From assembly GCA_945957295.1 (NCBI GenBank), contig CAMFLH010000007.1, positions 1 through 45,244 of the forward strand: a stretch of 45,244 nucleotides of DNA. Reading direction: 5' to 3'. The notes below the pieces were generated by a model. It was not told the DNA's origin. It saw only the letters and a list, made by a program, of their open reading frames with translations, and ran no database searches. How positions within the stretch are numbered: position 1 is the stretch's first letter; the number at the start of each line of letters is the position of its first letter. This DNA comes from an uncultured Uliginosibacterium sp. (lineage in GTDB: Bacteria > Pseudomonadota > Gammaproteobacteria > Burkholderiales > Rhodocyclaceae). The position numbers were made by a program, and so were the translations under genes. Shown here one piece after another: positions 26,891-34,827 of the stretch.

Positions 26891-27556
26891 ATGCGGGTGC
26901 TGCTGGTGGAAGACGACAAACCGCTGGGGCAGGCGGTGAGCGACGGTCTGGCTGATCTGGATGTGCGCTGCGAATGGGTCTGCGATGGCACGGCGGCCGA
27001 CGCCGCGCTGGCGACCGATGCCGAAAGCCTCGACGCCGTTGTGCTGGACCTCGGGCTGCCGGGGCGCAGTGGCCTCGCGGTGCTGAGTGCTGCGCGGGCA
27101 CGCGGGCTGCGCATTCCCGTGCTGATCCTGACCGCGCGCGACAGCGCAGAAGACATCGTGGCCGGGCTCGACGCCGGTGCCGATGACTACCTCGTCAAAC
27201 CCGCCGATCTGCGAGAGATCGCAGCCCGCCTGCGTGCGCTGGTTCGGCGTGCGGCCGGCCACGCCCAAGCGCGCCTGTGTTGCCGCGATGTGGCGCTGGA
27301 GCCGGCCTCGCGCCGCGCATGGAAGGGCGATGCGGAGGTCGAGCTCTCCGGGCGAGAGTTCGATATTGCCGAACTGCTGCTGCGCCATGCAGGGCAAGTG
27401 GTCACTCGCGAGCGCATCGAACAGGCGATGTACGGCTGGGATGGCGGTGCCGAGAGCAATGCGCTCGAAGTGCACATCCACCATCTGCGTCGCAAACTTG
27501 GGGCGGACTTTATCCGCACCCTGCGTGGCATCGGCTACATGGTGGAACGCGCATGA
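26891..27556 (+). CDS. OmpR-family response regulator (QseB/PmrA/TctD-like)
   Basis: A 221-residue regulator: receiver domain with acidic pocket EDD (7-9), phospho-acceptor D53 in VVLDLGLPG and Lys in YLVKPAD (about 102), then a winged-helix DNA-binding domain (about 125-220, VVTRERIEQAMYGWD and EVHIHHLRRKLG). GGGAGG precedes the ATG. It overlaps the kinase gene by 4 nt (ATGA). The CTTAAG direct repeat upstream is the kind of site this subfamily binds, suggesting autoregulation and control of the shp operon. Confidence 0.93.
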   Translation: MRVLLVEDDKPLGQAVSDGLADLDVRCEWVCDGTAADAALATDAESLDAVVLDLGLPGRSGLAVLSAARARGLRIPVLILTARDSAEDIVAGLDAGADDYLVKPADLREIAARLRALVRRAAGHAQARLCCRDVALEPASRRAWKGDAEVELSGREFDIAELLLRHAGQVVTRERIEQAMYGWDGGAESNALEVHIHHLRRKLGADFIRTLRGIGYMVERA

Positions 27557-28953
27557 GACCGCGTCTGTCGCTGACTGCGCGCGTCGTGCTGATCGTGACG
27601 CTGGCGCTCGCCGCCGGCGGCGCCGGTATCGGCTGGCTGGTGTTCCGCGCCGCGACTGGCCAGGCCGCCGAACTCTTCGACGGGCAACTCGTGCAGACGG
27701 CCGAGATGCTGGTGGCGGTCGCGCATCAGGGCGACATGGCGCCGCCCAGGCCGGCGGAGCGTCACAAAGCGCACGACGATGACGACGACGAGGCGGTGCA
27801 GCCCGGCGCAAGCGGCCCGCGTGAAATCCGCTTCGGGCGTCGCTTCCGACAGGTGCTGGTGTATCAGGTCTGGAGCGCCGGCCCCGATGGGCGACAGCTC
27901 GCACGTAGCCCGCATGGGCCGGACGACTGGCTGCCGGCCCCCACCGAGGGTTTCACCGATGCGCAGTGGGCGGGCGGGGCGTGGCGCTTCTTCCGCTTCG
28001 AACGTGCAGGCTGCATCGTGATCGTCGGGCAGAACGCCGAAGTGCGACAACGCCTGGTGCACGAAATCGGCGAGCACGGCTTCACGCCGCTGGCGATCGG
28101 GTTTCTCGGCGTGATCCTGCTTGCCTGGGGGGCGATTGCCTTCGGCTTGCAGCCGCTGTCGCGGCTTGCCGGGGAGCTGCGCGAACGCGCCCCGGATCAG
28201 CTCGATCCGCTTGCGGACCGTGCGCGGCCACGTGAACTTGCGGCGCTGGTGGCAGCGCTGAACGGGCTCTTTGCCCGCGTGGCAAGGGCTTTCGAGAACG
28301 AGCGCCGCTTCACTGCGGATGCCGCGCACGAGCTGCGCACTCCGCTCGCCGCGGTGGCGGCGCAGATCCAGTCTGTTGAAACCGCGCCGGACGAGGCGAC
28401 CCGCGCCTCACGCCTGCGGCTGGCGCTTGCCGGCGTACAGCGCATGGCGCGCCTGGTCGAGCAGTTGCTGGCCGCCGCACGGCTTGATGCGCTCGATTCG
28501 GTGCGGCGCGAATCGGTGGACCTCGCGCAGTTGGCGCGTGAGCTGGCGGCCGAGCGCGCCGCAGCGGCGCTGACGCGCGATGTGGAGCTGGCGCTGGAAG
28601 CGCCCGACAAGCTACCCGCGCAGGTTCAGCCGGAGCTGATGCGGGCGCTGCTGCGTAACCTGATCGACAACGCGGTGCGCCATGCGCCGGCGGGCTCCGA
28701 TGTCACGCTGCGGCTGCAGCGCGAAGGCAGCGCTGTGTGCCTCTCGGTGTCGGACGCCGGCACCGGCGTCGACGATGCGTTGATGGCGCAGTTGGGCGAA
28801 CGCTTCGTGCGGGGTGAGGCCATGGCCGGCACCACCGGCGCCGGGCTGGGTTTGTCGATCGTGCGGCGGATCGCCGCGCTGCATGGTGGCAGCGTTGATT
28901 TTGGCCGCGCGGACGAGGGCGGGCTGAAGGTGACGGTTCGGATCGAAGCCTGA
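27553..28953 (+). CDS. sensor histidine kinase (QseC/PmrB-like)
   Basis: A 466-residue kinase with membrane segments at about residues 9-32 and 180-205. A periplasmic domain lies between them, containing an acidic run (HDDDDDE, about 75-81) that could bind cations. Next come a short HAMP-like linker, the dimerisation/H-box FTADAAHELRTPL with His259, the N-box LRNLIDNAVRHAP and the G-boxes SDAGTGVDD and GAGLGLSIV. It is cotranscribed with the response regulator. The stimulus is unknown; the linked cytochrome operon suggests a redox, NO or metal signal. Confidence 0.92.
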   Translation: MRPRLSLTARVVLIVTLALAAGGAGIGWLVFRAATGQAAELFDGQLVQTAEMLVAVAHQGDMAPPRPAERHKAHDDDDDEAVQPGASGPREIRFGRRFRQVLVYQVWSAGPDGRQLARSPHGPDDWLPAPTEGFTDAQWAGGAWRFFRFERAGCIVIVGQNAEVRQRLVHEIGEHGFTPLAIGFLGVILLAWGAIAFGLQPLSRLAGELRERAPDQLDPLADRARPRELAALVAALNGLFARVARAFENERRFTADAAHELRTPLAAVAAQIQSVETAPDEATRASRLRLALAGVQRMARLVEQLLAAARLDALDSVRRESVDLAQLARELAAERAAAALTRDVELALEAPDKLPAQVQPELMRALLRNLIDNAVRHAPAGSDVTLRLQREGSAVCLSVSDAGTGVDDALMAQLGERFVRGEAMAGTTGAGLGLSIVRRIAALHGGSVDFGRADEGGLKVTVRIEA

Positions 28954-28970
28954 GCGCTGTCGCGCGCTCA
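28951..28970. terminator. hairpin between convergent kinase and thioesterase genes
   Basis: A 7-bp inverted repeat (TGAGCGC / GCGCTCA, 6-nt loop) starts at the kinase stop codon in the 23-bp convergent gap. There is no T-tract, so it is weak evidence for a shared terminator. Confidence 0.3.
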
Positions 28971-28976
28971 GGCTGC

Positions 28977-29435
28977 TCAGGCGGGCACGGGTCGCCCGCG
29001 CGCGATGGCGAGCGCCTGCGCCTCATCGGTGATCACGTCGAAGCACTCGCGGAAGCTCTCCGGGATCTCGGCGGGGCGGCCGCTGCGGCCATCCACGTAC
29101 ACCCACAGCGTTTCGGCTCGCGCGAGGATCTGATCGTCCGTGTCGCGCCGCAGCACGTAGCGGCGCGGCGAGGTCTGGCCCGAAAAGCCGGCGATCCAGG
29201 TGATCAGCGTCAGCGCGTCACCTGCGTAGGCGGGGCGCAGATAGTCGATGTGGTGACTGCGAACAACCCAGCTGCTCTGCGTTTCGATGTAGCGCTCGAG
29301 ATCCCAGCCGCAGAAGGCGGAATGCGCCGTAGCAACCTCCTGCATCCAGCGCAGGTACTCGATGTTGTTCACATGGCCGTTGAGGTCGATCGCGCTCTTG
29401 GGCACGGTGAAACGGTGAGAGAAAACGCTGCGCAT
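28977..29435 (-). CDS. hot-dog fold acyl-CoA thioesterase (4HBT family)
   Basis: A 152-residue thioesterase of the 4-hydroxybenzoyl-CoA thioesterase/YbgC type. The active-site region IDLNGHVNNIEYLRWMQE is at about residues 16-33 and YLRPAYAGDAL in the middle. The start is ATG 29435 behind AGGAG; the frame is open far upstream, but that part is compositionally noncoding. The acyl substrate is unknown. Confidence 0.87.
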   Translation of the reverse strand: MRSVFSHRFTVPKSAIDLNGHVNNIEYLRWMQEVATAHSAFCGWDLERYIETQSSWVVRSHHIDYLRPAYAGDALTLITWIAGFSGQTSPRRYVLRRDTDDQILARAETLWVYVDGRSGRPAEIPESFRECFDVITDEAQALAIARGRPVPA

Positions 29436-29520
29436 TGGGGGACTCCTGCTGACAAGAATTGGTGCACTGCAAAATCTAGCAGTGATTCCGTTGGTTTGCC
29501 AGACGAAGTTTTGCAGTGCA

Positions 29521-30246
29521 TCAATCCGGCCAGACGCCTTGCTCGCGAAGTTGCTTGGTGGCGGCCTCGGCCCAACCGCGGTTGGCCGCCGGGCTGGCGG
29601 GGCTCGGATGCAGCACTCTGCCGAATCGCACGGGCAACCCGGCCAGTGCAGTGCGCGCGCGGCTTTCCGCCCAGGCGCCGACACCGATCAGCCATTCCGG
29701 TTCGAGCACGTCCGCCATGGTGCGCAGATGGGCATCGCAGGCGGCGAGCAACGGCGCCTGCTCGGCCGCCGGCAGCTTGTCCGGCGTGGCATTGCGGGCC
29801 TCTTCGAAGAAAGCCAGCGGGCAGTAGTTGGCGACGAAATGCTCGGTGAAGAAGGCGTCGGCGGTGCCGAAACGTTGAGCGAACAAGCCCCACAGCCGGC
29901 GGCCGCTCACCTCGGAGCGTGCGCAGGCAAAGCCTTCGATAGGGCGCTTCGGTGTTTCATGTTCGGGTTTCACGACGCCGCCATGAATCCCCATCCAGTC
30001 GCGCACCGCAGCGATTTCGCCGAAGGGCACACCGGTTTGCACCATGCCGAAAGGCCCCGGATTCATGCCAAGGAAGATCACGCGCTTGCGTCCGGCGGCA
30101 TAGCGGCGCAAATACTCGGCGTGCGCTTCGCGTGCATAGCGCAACGGGTTATAGACATGGCTGATCGGTGCCGCGAAGTGCATGGCATCGCAAGCATCAG
30201 CAAGGGTGTCGGCGGCGCGGATGAGTTGGTTCGCAAACGGGGTCAT
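29521..30246 (-). CDS. SMUG1-family uracil-DNA glycosylase
   Basis: A 241-residue glycosylase of the SMUG1 (family 3) type, which removes uracil and oxidised pyrimidines from DNA. The family signature GMNPGPFGMVQTGVPFGE is at residues 60-77 and HPSPASPAANRGW at 213-225, where the His is the catalytic-loop residue. The Asn in GMNPG is the usual catalytic residue. ATG 30246 gives a normal length. SMUG1 is mainly an animal family with scattered bacterial members. The gene is divergent from the chemoreceptor. Confidence 0.9.
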   Translation of the reverse strand: MTPFANQLIRAADTLADACDAMHFAAPISHVYNPLRYAREAHAEYLRRYAAGRKRVIFLGMNPGPFGMVQTGVPFGEIAAVRDWMGIHGGVVKPEHETPKRPIEGFACARSEVSGRRLWGLFAQRFGTADAFFTEHFVANYCPLAFFEEARNATPDKLPAAEQAPLLAACDAHLRTMADVLEPEWLIGVGAWAESRARTALAGLPVRFGRVLHPSPASPAANRGWAEAATKQLREQGVWPD

Positions 30247-30306
30247 GGTGCGTGGGGTTGCGGGGCGAAGGCGCGAGTGTAAGGCCTGCGGTGCTGGTCG
30301 GGTTTG

Positions 30307-30333
30307 CACTGTGGGGGTTCGTGATCCACAGTG
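30307..30333. repeat. inverted repeat, candidate operator
   Basis: A perfect 8-bp inverted repeat CACTGTGG-N11-CCACAGTG lies in the 259-bp space between the divergent SMUG1 and chemoreceptor genes. It could be an operator or a hairpin; I do not recognise the regulator. Confidence 0.5.
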
Positions 30334-30433
30334 AAAGATCGGGGCGCTGCCGAGCGGGCGCGACGAGCCGGCGGAACGGGGAGCGTGCCGGCAAGCACAA
30401 TGATTGCCTCCACTGCATTGTGGAATTCCGCAC

Positions 30434-30460
30434 TCAAGATGCGGCTGCCTATGCCGCTGA
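30434..30460 (+). promoter_or_regulatory. candidate sigma-28 (FliA) promoter of the chemoreceptor
   Basis: TCAA-N15-GCCGCTGA resembles the flagellar sigma-28 consensus (TAAA-N15-GCCGATAA), with 6 of 8 matches in the -10 half. It lies 46 nt before the chemoreceptor start, where such a promoter is expected. Confidence 0.45.
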
Positions 30461-30505
30461 TAAATGGATTGATCCGAAGCAGCCTCGGAAGGGAGCGCAC
30501 CAGTC

Positions 30506-32528
30506 ATGAAAGCCCTGTTCGGTCCGGCAATCACGCTGATGAACCGCCTCAGCTACCCGAAGAAGTACCTCGTGATGGGCAGCATGACGTCCCTCGCGAT
30601 CCTGATTCTGATGTTCCACCTGTTTACCTCCTTGAGTTCGTCAATCCGGGGCGCGCGTGAAGAGTTGGTCGGCATCGAGCGCTTGCAGGACACCCAGAAG
30701 CTGATCCGCGCGCTTCAAATTCATCGCGGCGCATCCACCGCGGTGCTTTCCGGCAACAAGGCGTTGGAGGACACGCGCGCTGGGCGCGAGAAGGAAATCG
30801 GCGAGCTGATTGCCAGCGTTGACAAGGCGCTCGATGACCGCGCGCTTGGAAAGGGGCCAGCCTGGCAATCGATCAAGGACAAGTGGACCCAGCTTCGCAC
30901 GGGTTGGGCGCAACTTGCGCCGCCTGACAACCTTGTTGCGCACACGCAGTTGCTGGCCGATGCGATCGTGTTCCAGGTATCCGTGGCGGATGACTACGGT
31001 TTGATGCTCGATCCGGAGCCCGATTCGTTCTACCTGATCGACGCGGTCGTCAACAAATTGCCCGGTATCCTCGAAAGCCTGGGTCAGAGCCGCGCCCGCG
31101 GCACTGCGATCCTGACCAAGAAGGAAATCTCCGAGCAGCAGAAGATCGAGATGGCGGCGCTGCTCGCGCAGATCGATTCACAGATGCGGCTCGCCCGGAT
31201 CGGACTGGACAAGGCGATGCGCGGCGATGCGCGGCGACGCGCGTGACAAGCTGACTGGTGCTGGCGACGAGCTCGGTGCCGCGGTGAAGGAAGTGAGCGA
31301 CGTCATCCGGCAGGACATCATCAGCGCGAGCTTCGCGACCGACCCCAAAGCCTATTTTGACCTCACCACGCGCACCATCGACAAGGGCTACGACAAGATC
31401 TTCACGGTGATGCTGCCCACCATCAGCAGCCTGGTCGATGCCCGCATTGCACGCATGAACCGCACGATTGTGTTTGATTTTGCGAGCGTCGCCGTGCTGC
31501 TGGCCCTTGCGATGTGGCTTTGGCTGGGCGCCTATTTTGCGATCGTCGAGCAGATCAGTCTGTTCTCGACCGAGGCGCGCCGCATGGCCGCAGGGGACCT
31601 GACCGCTCGGGTGCCGGAGACCACGCGCGACGAGATGAGCCAGTTGGTGCGCAGCTTCAACGACATGGCAGACGCTTTTTCGGCCCTGATCCGAAAGACC
31701 CGTGAGGGCGCCGATCGGGTGACGCAGGCATCTCAGGAAATGGCGCGTTCGGCCTCCGAGATCTCCGTTGCGTCGCAGCAGGAAGCGGATGCCGCCTCCA
31801 GCATGGCGGCTTCGGTCGAGCAGATGACGGTGGGTATCACGCACATCAGCAGCAGCGCCGACGACGCCGGCAACGTTGCGACCGAGGCCGGCCGCCTGTC
31901 GAACGAAGGTGCCGCGGTGGTCACGCGCGTGGTCAGTGAGGTGCGTGGTGTGGCCGATGCCGTGGCCCACGCGGCTGAGGTGGTCGAGGAATTGGGTCGC
32001 CACTCCGATGAGATCAGCAAGATCGTCGGCGTGATCAAGGAAGTGGCGGACCAGACCAACCTGCTGGCGCTCAACGCGGCGATCGAGGCTGCGCGCGCGG
32101 GCGAGCAGGGGCGCGGCTTCGCGGTGGTGGCCGACGAAGTGCGCAAGCTTGCGGAACGCACCGCCAAATCAACGCAGGAAATCACCACGATGATCGACGC
32201 GATCCAGCGCGGCACCCGCAGCGCGGTGGAATCGATGAAGACGGGCGTCGAGCGCGTGGAGCAGGGCGTCGGCCTGACGGAAGAAGCGGGCGTGTCGATG
32301 CAGGCGATACATCGCGGCGCAGGGCAGGTGACGCAGGCGGTAACCGATATCTCGATGGCGCTGCGTGAGCAGAGCAGTGCGGCTACCGAGTTGGCGCAGC
32401 GGGTCGAGCAGATTGCGCAGATGGCGGAAGAGACGAGTGCGTCGGTGGCGGATAACGCCGGCACGGCGCGGCATCTTGAAGCACTTGCCGAGGAGCTTCA
32501 GGCGGAGATCCGCCACTTCAAGCTGTGA
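30506..32528 (+). pseudogene. methyl-accepting chemotaxis protein, frameshifted at a 10-bp tandem repeat
   Basis: The first part (30506-31246) encodes a cytoplasmic N-terminus, a membrane segment (about residues 22-44) and most of a periplasmic sensor domain, then runs into a stop. A second frame (31227-32528) continues the sensor domain, a second membrane segment ([20 protein letters not shown]), HAMP, and the signalling domain with the hairpin tip around [19 protein letters not shown] and [15 protein letters not shown]. The switch is at 31213-31242, three head-to-tail 10-bp units. Dropping one unit reads [10 protein letters not shown] in frame and gives one protein of 670 residues. Either the gene is inactive or phase-variable, or this is a sequence error. 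Confidence 0.88.
31213..31242 (+). repeat. 10-bp tandem repeat, three units, in the chemoreceptor gene
   Basis: GGCGATGCGC twice, then GGCGACGCGC. The unit length is not a multiple of three, so gain or loss of a unit shifts the reading frame; two units give the intact chemoreceptor. Confidence 0.95.
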
Positions 32529-32567
32529 GCGCTGCAGGGCGGGGCTCGCACCCCGCCGCGGGCGCTC
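32527..32567. terminator. bidirectional hairpin between convergent genes
   Basis: A perfect 7-bp GC-rich stem (GGCGGGG / CCCCGCC, 6-nt loop, 32538-32557) is nested in an outer GAGCGC/GCGCTC pair, in the gap between the chemoreceptor stop and the convergent gene's stop. No T-tract. Confidence 0.42.
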
Positions 32568-33255
32568 AGTCGAGCAGGTCGGTGTAGTCCTTGCGGGTGT
32601 AGGCCGACAGTTGAGTCCATGGTTGCGTTGCTGCAGCTTGCGGCTCAAGCTTCACCAGGGTGCGCGATGCGCGGCTTCCATCGTCGCGGCCGGACTCTAC
32701 CTGCAGTGCGAGCTTCAGTGAATCGGACCACAGCACCCGCATGTATTCGCCGTTGGCGCGTTGTTCAAACCAGCGCGCACCGGCTACGGTGCTCTCGCGC
32801 TTGCTCGGGGCAAGTCGCGTGATCAGCGCCGGATCGATCAGCGACCACGCGCTTTCCCATTTGCCATCGAAGCCGACTGCGTCGTAGTCGCGCGGGCTCA
32901 TGTCGACGCGCGTCTTCAGGTCGGGGCGCACGAAGCTCAGGCTCACCTTGCCCTGCTTGTCGCGGCCGACCAGTTTGGCGGCGCCTGCAAGGTCAGACGG
33001 GTGCAGATGTGCCTCGCCGGCATGGGCGTGTTCACCCGCTTCGCCGCTCGGCGTACCGGCGGGCTTGATGCGTTCGGTCCACACATGGCTGTCGCTGCGC
33101 ACCAGGCGCTCGGCAAAGCGCGTGGTCTTCTCGACGCCGTCGGCGGTGATCCAGCGCGATTCCACCTGAACCGTGGCGACAAGGGGCACCGCCGGTGCGG
33201 CGGTGGCGATCAGCGGCAGCGCGCCGAACAGCGCGCACAGGATTGATTTGTTCAT
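32566..33255 (-). CDS. secreted protein with a His-rich stretch, function unknown
   Basis: A 229-residue protein with a signal peptide (residues 1-19, MNKSILCALFGALPLIATA). A His-rich segment with GEHAHAGEAHLHPSD (about residues 72-86) suggests metal binding. The remainder is beta-rich (VESRWITADGVEK, SLSFVRPDLKTRVDM, YMRVLWSDSLKLALQVES). I do not recognise a named domain. It lies downstream of two alkaline phosphatase genes on the same strand, separated by a terminator-like hairpin. The start is the internal ATG 33255; the frame extends upstream to 33297 without a signal. Confidence 0.75.
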   Translation of the reverse strand: MNKSILCALFGALPLIATAAPAVPLVATVQVESRWITADGVEKTTRFAERLVRSDSHVWTERIKPAGTPSGEAGEHAHAGEAHLHPSDLAGAAKLVGRDKQGKVSLSFVRPDLKTRVDMSPRDYDAVGFDGKWESAWSLIDPALITRLAPSKRESTVAGARWFEQRANGEYMRVLWSDSLKLALQVESGRDDGSRASRTLVKLEPQAAATQPWTQLSAYTRKDYTDLLD

Positions 33256-33270
33256 CAGCTTCCACTCGAA

Positions 33271-33304
33271 ACGAAAGTGCCGACGGTGCCAAAGCACCGC
33301 CGGC
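33271..33304 (-). terminator. rho-independent-like terminator after alkaline phosphatase genes
   Basis: Read on the minus strand: an 11-bp stem GCCGGCGGTGC / GCACCGTCGGC (one G-U pair) with a TTTG loop, followed by ACTTTCGTTTCG. It lies about 115 nt past the phosphatase stop and just upstream of the His-rich protein gene. Confidence 0.55.
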
Positions 33305-33421
33305 GGATTACATCAGGCCCTTGCGCATGCCGCGCCTGCCGGGGGTTTGAGCAACAGGGAGAGGAGGACTGTTGCCGTAACGGTGGCAGGCGCGGCCGGC
33401 GGGTCGGGCCGCACTACACGA

Positions 33422-34798
33422 TCAGAGCCCCAGCGCGCTGCGCACCAGGCCAAAGACCTTGGTGTTGTCCATCGTGCCCTTGAAGCTCGCATTGCCGGCG
33501 CCGGTGGACATCAGCATCACGTCGCCGCCGCCGTGGGTTTCCGAACCCATGCGCACGCCGGTTTCCTGCAAATAGTCGTCGTGCAGGGCCTGCGTCGCGT
33601 CGGCCGCGCCGGACACGATGCTGCTGCGCACATCCTTGCGTGTCGGGCCGTTACCGAACACCAGCGTGGTGTAGGTGTTGCCGTCGGCATCCAGGTTCGG
33701 CGTGTTGTCCTTGTACGAACGCGAGATGTCGAGGATAGGGTTGCCGCGCTTGGAATAGCCGTTGATCGTCATCGTGTGGTCGTGGTCGGCGGTCACGACG
33801 ATCAGCGTGTTTTTCAGCCCCGGATCCTTCGCCTGCATCGCATCGAGTGCTGCCTTGATCGCGTCGTCGAAAGCGATCGCGTCTTCCAGCGCGCGCTTGG
33901 CGTTGGTGCCGTGCAGCGCGTGGTCGATGCGGCCGCCTTCCACCATCAGGAAAAAGCCCTTCTGGTTCTTGGCGAGCACGTCGATCGCCTTGGTCGTCAT
34001 CGTGGCCAAGCTGGGCTGGTCGAGGCTCCTCTTCACACGATCCAGTTCGTAGTCGACATGGTCCATGTGGAAGAGGCCGACGAGCTTGCTGGTCTTGCTG
34101 GCGTCGATCGCGGCGAGTGCGGTGCCGGTGTCGGCGTAGGTGTAGCCGGCGGTCTTGAACTCGGCGACGAGATCACGACCATCGATGCGCTTGCCCCCGC
34201 TGGTCTTCGGCAGGAAGTGGCGGCGGCCACCGCCCATGAGCACGTCCAGGCCATCCTTCAGCGCGGCGTTGTAGCCGACACCACCCGGTACCGCTTGGGC
34301 GGCGATGTCGTTCTCGGCATCGCGGTGGCAGATGTGCGCGAAGGTGGCGGCCGGCGTGGCGTGCGTGACGCGGGTTGTCGTCACAGCGCCGACAGCCTTG
34401 CCAGCAGCCTTGGACAGCTCCAGTAGCGTGCTCACCGGTGTGCCGTTGCCGGTTGCCGGGCAGGTGCTGCTGCCGTCGGCGGCCGGCGCCTTGGCGACGG
34501 TGTCGCTGCTCATCGACAGCACTTCGTTGTTCATCTTCACGCCGGTCATGTAGGCCGACATCGACGGTGCCGAGTCAGTCGTCTGCGCGTCGTTGGAGAA
34601 GGTCTTGATGCGCGCGGTGCGACGCAGGCTTTCCATGTTCAGCGCGCCGGTCTCGCCGTACTTGTAGATGCGTGCGGCGGTGACGGTGGTCGGGCCCATG
34701 CCGTCGCCGAGGAAGAAGATCACGTTCTTCGCCTCGCCGGCCGCATGCACGGTGCCGGCTGCGCACAGCAGCGCGGCGATCAGGGTTTTCTTGATCAT
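33422..34798 (-). CDS. periplasmic alkaline phosphatase (PhoA family), copy 1
   Basis: A 458-residue secreted phosphomonoesterase with a signal peptide (residues 1-20). Motifs seen: IFFLGDGMG (metal-binding Asp), TDSAPSMSAYMTG with the nucleophile Ser in DSA, MVEGGRIDHALH, VTADHDHTM and the late GSETHGGGDV His. These correspond to the two Zn and one Mg sites of PhoA. It releases phosphate from organic esters. AAGGAT precedes ATG 34798. It lies 29 bp downstream of a close paralogue, forming a two-gene operon. Confidence 0.93.
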   Translation of the reverse strand: MIKKTLIAALLCAAGTVHAAGEAKNVIFFLGDGMGPTTVTAARIYKYGETGALNMESLRRTARIKTFSNDAQTTDSAPSMSAYMTGVKMNNEVLSMSSDTVAKAPAADGSSTCPATGNGTPVSTLLELSKAAGKAVGAVTTTRVTHATPAATFAHICHRDAENDIAAQAVPGGVGYNAALKDGLDVLMGGGRRHFLPKTSGGKRIDGRDLVAEFKTAGYTYADTGTALAAIDASKTSKLVGLFHMDHVDYELDRVKRSLDQPSLATMTTKAIDVLAKNQKGFFLMVEGGRIDHALHGTNAKRALEDAIAFDDAIKAALDAMQAKDPGLKNTLIVVTADHDHTMTINGYSKRGNPILDISRSYKDNTPNLDADGNTYTTLVFGNGPTRKDVRSSIVSGAADATQALHDDYLQETGVRMGSETHGGGDVMLMSTGAGNASFKGTMDNTKVFGLVRSALGL

Positions 34799-34827
34799 GT
34801 TGAATCCTTGCGGTGATGCTGGGGCGG

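Noticed and set aside
31227-32528. Second half of the chemoreceptor as an independent gene
   Set aside because: It begins in the middle of a sensor domain and has no signal or membrane anchor at its start; the repeat slippage explains it better.
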